The notes under the pieces: generated by a model
What the model was told of the DNA's origin: nothing
What the model saw: only the letters and a program-made list of their open reading frames with translations
Databases searched by the model: none
Position numbers and translations under genes: made by a program
In this document: positions 57,052 to 64,000 of the stretch, piece by piece
Layout: each line of letters opens with the position of its first letter
Numbering within the stretch: the first letter of the stretch is position 1
Source: Symsagittifera roscoffensis
Lineage: Eukaryota; Xenacoelomorpha; Acoela; Convolutidae
Assembly (NCBI RefSeq): GCF_963678635.1
Contig: NC_087067.1
Coordinates: forward strand, 16,621,639-16,685,638
Direction: 5' to 3'
Length of the DNA: 64,000 nt

Positions 57052-57205
57052 TTAAGAAATGATCTCTTGGTCGAATGTTTTTTTGCTGTTTGAGGCGATT
57101 TTCTAGTGTGGTCGAATTATTTATTAGTTTTTTGACAAGTGGGTTGAGTTTCGTAAAAAATTGTTGGGGGCAATTTTCATGGTGACTGGGAGGTCGTCTT
57201 TTTCT
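57008..57205 (-). CDS. 65-codon ATG-less frame of element C
   Basis: Open from after a TAA (57206-57208) to a TAA at 57008-57010, overlapping the 76-codon ORF by 44 bp in another register. It begins RKRRPPSHHENCPQQFF, with a charged helix-like part (TTLENRLKQQKNIRPRDHF). Like the 378-codon frame it has no Met, which hints at a shared expression mode. Low information. Confidence 0.35.
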   Translation of the reverse strand, partial: RKRRPPSHHENCPQQFFTKLNPLVKKLINNSTTLENRLKQQKNIRPRDHFLNAFLSNSRSNIYQF

Positions 57206-57208
57206 TTA

Positions 57209-57653
57209 TTTTTGTTTGTCAAATGATCCGGGGTATGGTGAGATTTTTATACTTTAGGCTAATTAAAATCTTCATTTTGTGACTTTAGGCTAAGTTATCA
57301 AATTTGTTTTGGGGGTATTCGTGGTCTGAGTTGGGGAAATATTGTTGATCTTTGGGTTATTAGATAAGGGAGGGGTACGGTATTATGGTGATATTTATTT
57401 TAGCTGTCAAGTTGGAGTGGTTTGCTTATTTTTGACCTGGAGGTTGTAAAGTTATAGTTAAAGATGTGCCTGGAGTTCTAGATTATTCGTCTAATTGATC
57501 TTAGTTTGAGTTAGAGAAAGTGGCGGATTGGATGAATCCTATTGGTCTATTTTGAACTAGAATTATTGCGTACTTTGTGAGCATGTTATTTTGAAAAATG
57601 GAAATGAAAAATGTTACGGAGGTTTCAAGATTGTGAAGTATAGAATGTTAAAA
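57209..57653 (-). promoter_or_regulatory. Pol-to-accessory intergenic region with TATA-like box
   Basis: About 440 bp without a coding frame. The minus strand has TTAGCCTAAAGT twice and AAGTATAAAAATC near 57250. A TATAAAA here, about 200 bp before the first ATG of the accessory block, could be an internal promoter, as known in foamy viruses. This is inference from one motif. Confidence 0.25.
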
Positions 57654-60600
57654 TTACTTTTTAAATTCTACTTTCTTTAATATTTTAGATTGGGGGATGA
57701 ACATTTTGTAGTTTTTACGTGGTTGATTTCGGAGTCTTGTTGTCTTTCTATGTTCTGATTTGTCTATTTCTTCTTGGGGTATTATTTGTTCTGTCATTTT
57801 TCTATTTTTTCTTTGTTTTGGAGATTCTTTATGATTTTGTGTATTGTTTTTGGTGGCGGTTGGTTTTGTGTTTTGAGTTTCGGTGGGGTTATCATTTTGT
57901 TCTGTGTTTTTTAGATGTGGTTCATTTTGAATGATTTTTAATCCTGTGAAAGAATATAATTGAGTTAATTCGCGGAGTGCGTATTCTTTTGGGTAATAAG
58001 GTAATAGGTTGTTTCGATGTTGAACGATTTCTTTTTTGTTTGAGTCGATAATTTTATATGTGACATCTGTGGGTTTTGCAACTATTTGATAGGGTCCTTT
58101 TCGGAGGGGTTGTAATTTTTTAGAAATTCCTTTGTGAGTATTAAAATTAGGTATTAAAACAAATGTTCCAATTTTTAAATCGGAAGCTGGTGTAAAACGT
58201 GAATTGATTTGTTCATTAATATTTTGTCTTTGTAATAACTTTTTTGTTATTTTTTGATAAATTTCATTGTGTTTTTTATCTCTATTTAAAATCCATTCGG
58301 TGTGTGTACCGGAGGCTAATTTAAGAATTTGTGGGTGATGAAAATGATCTTCATCGTGTGTATGTAAAGGTAGGTTATAACAAATTGAGTCTTTATTTGG
58401 TTGACAATAACCTTGTGCGTTTTTATGTGAATTTGCTGTAAACATTATTGGTTTGCGTGGCTTTTGGTTAAAAACCATTTCGTATGGTGACATTCCTAAA
58501 GTTGTCGTGATTTGTGAATTATATGCTAATGGAAATAATTTTACATCTGCTGACCATTCGGTATATTTGGTATCATTTCCGTTGATGATACATCTAAGAT
58601 ATTCTTGTAGTGAACGGTTCATACCTTCGACTAAGCCGTTTGTCCAAGGTGCATGAGATGTACGTGGTTTGTGTTTAATGTTGTATAAATGACATAGTGT
58701 TATTATTTCATTATTTATGAATTCTGTACCATTGTCTGTGACTAAAATTTCTGGTAGTCCAAATTTTGCTATCCAGTGTTCATAAAGTGTTGTGTATGCG
58801 TAATAAGCGTTACAATGTGGTACTGGGTTAAGTGCTACATAATGTGTAAATGCGTCAACAATTACCATAATGTAGGAGTTTCCTTCTGATGAGGGTGAAA
58901 TTGGTCCTTTAGTATCAAATGAGATACGATGATTAAAGTATAAACTTTGTCCTTTAAAATCTTGTTTTTGTGCTATTTGTTTTTGATTTGGGTAAGGTTT
59001 ATTTAATTGACATACTATACAATCATTGCATAGTACTTTTATCCAAATTGGTGCATTTGGGAAGTAAAAATTTTGTATAAAATTTGAATATGTTTTCTCT
59101 GATCCAGAGTGTCCTTTAATGTTTTGTGTATGTGAAATATTAAAAGCTATAAGAATCATACTTATAGGGAGACAGGGAACTGTAGATTCATTAAGGTTGT
59201 ACTCTAAAAGGTCTGTATTTTCGTTAATTGTTGTATTGTTAAACTTGCGAAAGTATCGGAGGAGTGTTTTGTTTCCTAGAATGGTTGAATCTGCTTTGAT
59301 AGGTTTAGTTTTATATTTGTGCCATGATTTTAGTTGTCGAATTACTGGGTCAAGGTTTTGATATTGTTTCAGTGTTGAAATTGTAATTGTTTCTGTTGGG
59401 GGGAGAAAAATGTTTTCGATTTCTAATTTAGATAATGGTATTGTATCAAGTGGGTCGTGAAGGTCAAAAACTTGATTTATTGTGTATTTTGAATCATTTG
59501 TTTGTGGTCCTGATAAATTTATTTTATCAGTTAAATCTTCTTTTTCAATTAGTGGAAAATGGTCTTTTTTAGGTAGGTGTTGTTTTGTTCGTTTTTGTTG
59601 GGTGTTATTTTTTATCCATTGAGAATATGGAATTGGTTTAAAAGTTGATGTTCCAAGTAGGTCAACTTCATAATGATTATTTTGACAATCTAAATAAAGT
59701 GGGAAATGTTGTAAATTATTTATTTGTGATTGTTCAATATCAGTTTTTACTGCATATTTGCATTCTAATCGAGGTGATGTTTCGTTTTCTGCAAGGTAGA
59801 ATTTTATGTTTTTGGGTATTTCAACTGTTGTTTTTCGTGTAAGTAATTCAGGTGGTGTATTTCGACTTAAGGTGTCTGGTAATGCAAGATTTTTTCCTGC
59901 AGTCCAAACTATATGTAAGTTTGGAAACTTCATTAGAATTAGTTGAAATCTGTAAACTCGGTGGTTTGGGTTAGATTTCTGTGTAAAAAGAAAGATGATT
60001 GGTTTGTGGTCTGTGAATAAAACTGTGGGATGTTTTGATCCAAGTATCAGAAATTCATATTCTGTAAGTGTATATATTATGGCTGTACATTCTCTCATTA
60101 GAGTTGAGAGTCGTAGCTCTGCTTGAGTGAATAATCGAGAATTTGCTGATATTAGGTTCATTTTATTTGTACCATTATGTGATTGTAATAATGCTGCGCC
60201 GATGCCAAAGTTCGAAGCATCGCACATTGCATAAAATGGTTGATCAGGGTCTGGAATTGTGTTTGAAATTTGTTCAGTTAAAAGTTTCTTTATTTCTTCG
60301 AATCGTGTTTGATGTTCTGTATTCCATTCAAAGTTGTTTTGTTGTCTAAGGATGTTATAAAATGGTCGTAGGTATAATTGCATTTTATAAACATATTTAC
60401 TTAAAAAGTTTAACATTCCAAGGAACTCTTGGATTTTCTTTTTATTTGTTGGTGGTTGAAGTTTTTGAATAGCGTCAATGCGTGATTTCAGTGGAGTGAT
60501 TGTTTTTCTTTCTATGTTATGTCCTAAGAATTTAACTCTTGTCAAAAAGAAATGTGATTTATCGGGGGCGGCCTTCAGATTTTCATTCTGAAGTATTTGG

Positions 60601-62516
60601 TGATATGTTTCTAAAACTTTGAACATTTTGTCTTTTGATTGTGATTGCATAAAAACATCGTCTAAATAGGTGATTGCGTTTTTCTTGAGTATTAGTGGTC
60701 TAAAAATTTTGCTCATAAAGGCTGAAAATGCTGCTGGTCCTATGGATATTCCATAGAATAAGCGGTTGAATTCATATTGTTGGTTTCCGATAACAAATTG
60801 TGTTAAACGTCGTGATTGTTCATCTAGTGGCATTTGATTGTATGCACTATTCATGTCGGCGGTTGTGAAGTATTTGCCGTTTATTTTTGTTAAAATAACT
60901 TGTATTGGTTCAATGGGCCAATTACATTTTGATTCATCTATGAGTGAATTGAGGTATCTAGCATCGAGAACGATTTTTAACGATTCTCCTTTAGCTAGAA
61001 TGATAACGGGGTTGATGAATGTGTTGCCTTTTGGTTGTTCTTCTTTATTAACTGGTGATATAATATTGTACTGTTCTAAAATATCGAGTAATCTGTTTAC
61101 TTTATCATGTAAGTGAATTGGTACTTTACTTGCTCTTTGTTTTTTGAAAACTGCGTCTGGTTTTAATGGGAGATGTAGTGATGAACTGATTTTGCCAACA
61201 TCGAATTTTGATGTTGCATAGACTGATGAATATTGAATTAGCTGTTTGGCTAACTTTTCAAATTCGTCTTGTGTTATTTGTGAATGTTGGAAATTAAACA
61301 TTGTTAAAAATTTCTGTTGGTCCTCTGTGTAGTTACTGATGTTGAATGTAGGTTTGAAATATGGAGTTTTTGTGAAATAATCCGTATTTCTGTTTTCGTT
61401 ACTTATTATATTATTTATAGATAATTCTTCATTAAGAATTGTAGATTGGCAAATATCTAGTAATTGGAGTATATTATTTACGCGATAGGCTTTTTCGTGT
61501 ATTGGTGATATTGTTGCGTTGGTTTCACAATATCCTAAAAGTCCTAATGGTAATGTTACTTGGTAAGGTGTGTTGTTATAGACATGTAAGGAGATGATAT
61601 CTGAATTCGAATTTTTCAAATATTTTATTGAAGAGATTGTGATTTTGAAAAATTTATGAATCGGTTTGAATTCAAAATCTGACATATAAAATTTTTGTTT
61701 GTTTTGTTCTTTATCATATTGATGAACTTGTTTTATTGAAAAATTATAGATGTTTCCTGATAGTGGTTTCAGGTGTTTTCTTTGTTGATTAAATATCGGA
61801 TAAAATTTTGAAAAGAATGGTGGTTGTTTATTTAATCTTTGAAAAAATGTTAATGATGTTTCTTTTGTTTTTGTATATTTATCTTTGATTAATATTTTAC
61901 TATTTATTATGTTAATTGTTGGTATATACTTTGAAATAAATGGTATACCAATGATGTTATATTTAATATCAGTAATATGGAATATTTGTTTAAATGGCTT
62001 GTTTAGAAGTTTGCTTTGCTCCATTGTTCTGGTAGGGAGGAGAAATAATTGGATTTTTCCGTAGTTTATCAATGTTGATCCTTGTGCTGTCGCTAACTTA
62101 CTGGAGGTTTCAAGAGGTGTTAGCTTTGGGTGTAAAGTTTTTATTTCATTCCATGTGGGAATGTTTATTATGTTTGATTCTGCTCCTGAATCAATTAAAA
62201 AATCTATTTCAAGGTCTGGTGGTTGAAATTCTTTATTTCTTGGGCTTTCTAATAGAAATGGTATTGTCCAAATTTTTTCTTTGGGTTGTTCTTTTTGTAT
62301 ATTTTGATAAATGTGGTTTGTATTCAAGCATTTTGTTTTGGTATTTTTATTGGTTTGATCTGTTGTGTTAATCTCGTTTGTTTCTTGCGTCGTTGGTGTG
62401 GAATTTATGGGTGTAGTGTAATGATTTTGAAGAAATTCTGATTGATTTTCATATATGTGTGATGGAAAGGGTTGTTCATATATGACAGATTCATAGTCAT
62501 TTTCGACTTTTATCAT
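57654..62516 (-). CDS. Ty3/gypsy Pol polyprotein of element C
   Basis: 1620 residues from the first ATG; the same frame is open upstream to the TAA at 62847-62849. Protease: DFLIDSGAESNII, Asp-Ser-Gly at 109-111. RT: residues about 455-700, with FTTADMNSAYNQMPL and catalytic YLDD at 617-620. RNase H: MCDASNFGIGAAL (Asp about 766), LMRECTAI, LFTDHKPI, ending LALPDTLSRN near 886. A spacer of about 230 residues follows. Integrase: H2C2 module (GHSGSEKTY..CNDCIVCQ, about 1135-1170), Asp 1201, Asp 1261 and Glu 1297 (exactly 35 apart). A GPY/F-type module (LRKGPYQIVAK) is near the end. All catalytic residues are present. Confidence 0.95.
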   Translation of the reverse strand: MIKVENDYESVIYEQPFPSHIYENQSEFLQNHYTTPINSTPTTQETNEINTTDQTNKNTKTKCLNTNHIYQNIQKEQPKEKIWTIPFLLESPRNKEFQPPDLEIDFLIDSGAESNIINIPTWNEIKTLHPKLTPLETSSKLATAQGSTLINYGKIQLFLLPTRTMEQSKLLNKPFKQIFHITDIKYNIIGIPFISKYIPTINIINSKILIKDKYTKTKETSLTFFQRLNKQPPFFSKFYPIFNQQRKHLKPLSGNIYNFSIKQVHQYDKEQNKQKFYMSDFEFKPIHKFFKITISSIKYLKNSNSDIISLHVYNNTPYQVTLPLGLLGYCETNATISPIHEKAYRVNNILQLLDICQSTILNEELSINNIISNENRNTDYFTKTPYFKPTFNISNYTEDQQKFLTMFNFQHSQITQDEFEKLAKQLIQYSSVYATSKFDVGKISSSLHLPLKPDAVFKKQRASKVPIHLHDKVNRLLDILEQYNIISPVNKEEQPKGNTFINPVIILAKGESLKIVLDARYLNSLIDESKCNWPIEPIQVILTKINGKYFTTADMNSAYNQMPLDEQSRRLTQFVIGNQQYEFNRLFYGISIGPAAFSAFMSKIFRPLILKKNAITYLDDVFMQSQSKDKMFKVLETYHQILQNENLKAAPDKSHFFLTRVKFLGHNIERKTITPLKSRIDAIQKLQPPTNKKKIQEFLGMLNFLSKYVYKMQLYLRPFYNILRQQNNFEWNTEHQTRFEEIKKLLTEQISNTIPDPDQPFYAMCDASNFGIGAALLQSHNGTNKMNLISANSRLFTQAELRLSTLMRECTAIIYTLTEYEFLILGSKHPTVLFTDHKPIIFLFTQKSNPNHRVYRFQLILMKFPNLHIVWTAGKNLALPDTLSRNTPPELLTRKTTVEIPKNIKFYLAENETSPRLECKYAVKTDIEQSQINNLQHFPLYLDCQNNHYEVDLLGTSTFKPIPYSQWIKNNTQQKRTKQHLPKKDHFPLIEKEDLTDKINLSGPQTNDSKYTINQVFDLHDPLDTIPLSKLEIENIFLPPTETITISTLKQYQNLDPVIRQLKSWHKYKTKPIKADSTILGNKTLLRYFRKFNNTTINENTDLLEYNLNESTVPCLPISMILIAFNISHTQNIKGHSGSEKTYSNFIQNFYFPNAPIWIKVLCNDCIVCQLNKPYPNQKQIAQKQDFKGQSLYFNHRISFDTKGPISPSSEGNSYIMVIVDAFTHYVALNPVPHCNAYYAYTTLYEHWIAKFGLPEILVTDNGTEFINNEIITLCHLYNIKHKPRTSHAPWTNGLVEGMNRSLQEYLRCIINGNDTKYTEWSADVKLFPLAYNSQITTTLGMSPYEMVFNQKPRKPIMFTANSHKNAQGYCQPNKDSICYNLPLHTHDEDHFHHPQILKLASGTHTEWILNRDKKHNEIYQKITKKLLQRQNINEQINSRFTPASDLKIGTFVLIPNFNTHKGISKKLQPLRKGPYQIVAKPTDVTYKIIDSNKKEIVQHRNNLLPYYPKEYALRELTQLYSFTGLKIIQNEPHLKNTEQNDNPTETQNTKPTATKNNTQNHKESPKQRKNRKMTEQIIPQEEIDKSEHRKTTRLRNQPRKNYKMFIPQSKILKKVEFKK

Positions 62517-62846
62517 ATTGATAGCAAGAGTGTTTTCAGTATCACTTTCTGAATCTGATGATGTACAGTTTATTTGATTAAGTTGTAACGTATCAGTTAC
62601 TGTGTCATCAATACCTGGGGGGTCTGATGTTGTTTCTGGGTTAGCTTGTACTTGATTGATTTGTCTTTGATGTTTAGGTGTACTGCTTCTGTGACGATTA
62701 TTAGAGTTATTGTAGTGATTATTATTTCGGTGTGGTGATTGGGAATAATTTCGATAGCGATTATTATAACTTGGGTGTCGGTTTTGTGAATTATTTCGCG
62801 ATCTGTTTTGGTAATTATTGTTTGATCTGTTATAGTTCGATCTATT

Positions 62847-62849
62847 TTA
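62847..62849 (-). other. Single in-frame stop between Gag and Pol of element C
   Basis: The minus strand reads TCA TAA AAT AGA. In the next repeat unit the matching position reads TCA CAA AAC CGA, so TAA replaces a Gln codon. Both flanking frames are in the same register. Either a readthrough stop or a point mutation. Confidence 0.8.
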
Positions 62850-64000
62850 TGAGTTATTCCTTGATCGGTTGTTCGGGTAATTCTGGTTTCGGTTGTTTGA
62901 ATAACTTCTGTTTCGATTATAGGAGTAGTTTCTATTCCTATTGTATGATGAATTTCGTGATTTGTTGTTTGGATAATAGTTATTTCTTGATTGAGAATTA
63001 GATCTAGAAACAAATCGTTGTGTATTTGAATTTGATCTGGAGTAGTTATTTCGACTATTCGGTCTATTGTAGTGATTTTGTGATGAATTATACGTGTTTC
63101 TTCGTTCTGGTGATCTTCCTCTATAACTTGAGTTATATGGAGATTGATTTCTTGTATAGCTTGTATTGTTTGGGAGTGGTTTTCCTGAACTGTTGTTGCT
63201 GTATACATTTTTGTTTGGTAGGTTTTGATCTTTTTTCATGTATTGATAAAATGATTTATTTGGTTCTTTGTATTTTTGAGGTTTATTTTGACTATCTTGT
63301 TGTTTTTGTCTACATTCGGAAATACTATGTCCGTATCGTCGGCAATAATTACACCATTTTTTGAAAGATGGTTTGCCTTTAAAGTTCGGGTTCTTTTCGT
63401 AAATATTGAGTATTTCAGTGATTTTTTCAACGAGATCTGTTTCTGATTCTTGTATATTATTAATATTAGTGGGAGTCGTTTCAATTTTGTTAACGTATTG
63501 TAATTTCAGATTTTCCGTTTCTTCTAATTTCATTGTGATTTCTGCTTGTTCTAGTTTGTCTACTAGTTTTCTAAAATCTAAATCGGGTTCTCGAATTGAA
63601 GAAGGATGTGATGCTCTCTTTTTTATTGCTATTTTCCTTAATTGTGGTGTTAAGGTCATCATTAAGATTTCTGTCATCTTAGTGTTTTTATAGTCATGTG
63701 TATTTAGTGAATATGCTTTTCGAACTAGTGTTTCGATTCTTACTGCTATTTGCTTGATGGTTTCGTTTGGTAATCTGCGAATTTCATTACATAAAACTCT
63801 TTGTTGTTGTTTGTTTCTTTCGGAGTCAAACATTTTTGAAAATTCTTGTGTAAATCTTTTCCAGTTTGATTTTATTTCTTGAGGTAGTACTGAAAACCAT
63901 TTTTGGGCTGCGCCATCTAAGGTTGTTTGTATCAACGCTGTGCGTCGATGTATCCAGTTTTGATGTAGTGGCGTATTAATTGGTTCAGGTCCTATATTTA
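62847..64000 (-). CDS. Gag polyprotein of element C (C-terminal part; continues past the window)
   Basis: Open from the right edge to TAA at 62847-62849. DGAAQKWFSVLPQEIKSNWK starts a capsid segment matching the helical Ty3/retroviral capsid pattern (AQ.WF..LP......W..F...F). A coiled helix follows (FRKLVDKLEQAEITMKLEET), then one CCHC zinc knuckle CNYCRRYGHSISEC, then an Asn/Arg/Ser/Tyr repeat region of about 110 residues (NRNYSYNRNRSYSNNRNQ). The same reading frame continues after the stop into Pol. A minus-strand frame at 62597-63208 is an artefact of the repeat region. Confidence 0.93.
   Translation of the reverse strand, partial: NIGPEPINTPLHQNWIHRRTALIQTTLDGAAQKWFSVLPQEIKSNWKRFTQEFSKMFDSERNKQQQRVLCNEIRRLPNETIKQIAVRIETLVRKAYSLNTHDYKNTKMTEILMMTLTPQLRKIAIKKRASHPSSIREPDLDFRKLVDKLEQAEITMKLEETENLKLQYVNKIETTPTNINNIQESETDLVEKITEILNIYEKNPNFKGKPSFKKWCNYCRRYGHSISECRQKQQDSQNKPQKYKEPNKSFYQYMKKDQNLPNKNVYSNNSSGKPLPNNTSYTRNQSPYNSSYRGRSPERRNTYNSSQNHYNRPNSRNNYSRSNSNTQRFVSRSNSQSRNNYYPNNKSRNSSYNRNRNYSYNRNRSYSNNRNQNYPNNRSRNNS

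Larger units (their letters stand above)
49091..64000 (-). mobile_element. Enveloped Ty3/gypsy retrovirus-like element C (5' end beyond the window)
   Basis: The minus strand carries, in order, Gag (open to the right edge), Pol with protease, RT, RNase H and integrase, a block of six accessory frames including a membrane glycoprotein, a 1.5-kb non-coding stretch, and a candidate 3' LTR. All large frames are open. The coding strand is rich in A and C and poor in G throughout, so the plus strand looks T/G-rich from about 49.6 kb onward, unlike the flank. A functional copy is possible except for one TAA between Gag and Pol. It would be at least 14.9 kb, long for a gypsy element. Confidence 0.9.

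Noticed and set aside
62597-63208. 203-codon minus-strand frame overlapping Gag (Ile/Thr/Glu-rich)
   Set aside because: It is an alternate register of the Asn/Arg/Ser repeat region of Gag and the start of the Pol frame. Its composition is explained by the repeated codons.

Overview
The window is animal (metazoan) genomic DNA: AT-rich, with introns and many transposons. Phase-compatible splice sites reconstruct most of a SETDB1/eggless-type H3K9 methyltransferase gene on the minus strand. Two LTR elements keep primer sites matching eukaryotic tRNAs (one Ser-type, one initiator-Met). The mix of Ty3/gypsy, Ty1/copia, foldback MITEs and tRNA-related repeats suits an invertebrate, perhaps an arthropod, but nothing here fixes the species.

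Layout. 1-4547: decayed 3' part of a Ty3/gypsy element (A, plus strand), cut by the window edge. 4548-14870: mostly non-coding, with a probable first coding exon of an unrecognised minus-strand gene at 5873-6005, a 200-N gap (11090-11289), a tRNA-like repeat and a foldback MITE. 14871-47614: the SETDB1 gene, read right to left. Its exons run from Tudor (47.6-37.9 kb) through MBD, pre-SET and the bifurcated SET domain to the post-SET and stop at 14871. Its introns hold hAT-like mini-MITEs with C/G-tract arms, a Ty3/gypsy element (B, 20685-27834) inside an older foldback MITE, a single-exon PC4/SUB1-like ORF (about 33 kb), a 27-bp minisatellite, and an intact Ty1/copia element with identical LTRs (40774-45645) inside a dispersed repeat. 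46719-47450 is a 732-bp foldback element.

49091-64000 is the most interesting part: a large Ty3/gypsy retrovirus-like element (C, minus strand) running off the right edge. It has Gag, a 1620-codon Pol frame, then a packed block of accessory frames: a 65-codon frame without ATG, two small hydrophobic ORFs, a 378-codon frame with no ATG, an 872-residue membrane glycoprotein that I judge chuvirus-glycoprotein-like (a negative-strand RNA virus family), and a 597-residue protein of unknown function. Several neighbours overlap by the tetranucleotide ATGA or by 13 nt, as in compact viral or bacterial gene arrays. Gag and Pol share one frame, separated by a single TAA.

Working together: element C looks like an enveloped endogenous retrovirus-like element, next to a gene whose known family role is heterochromatic silencing of such elements. 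Gene models come from reading splice sites, reading frames and family motifs by eye. No alignment or database search was run.
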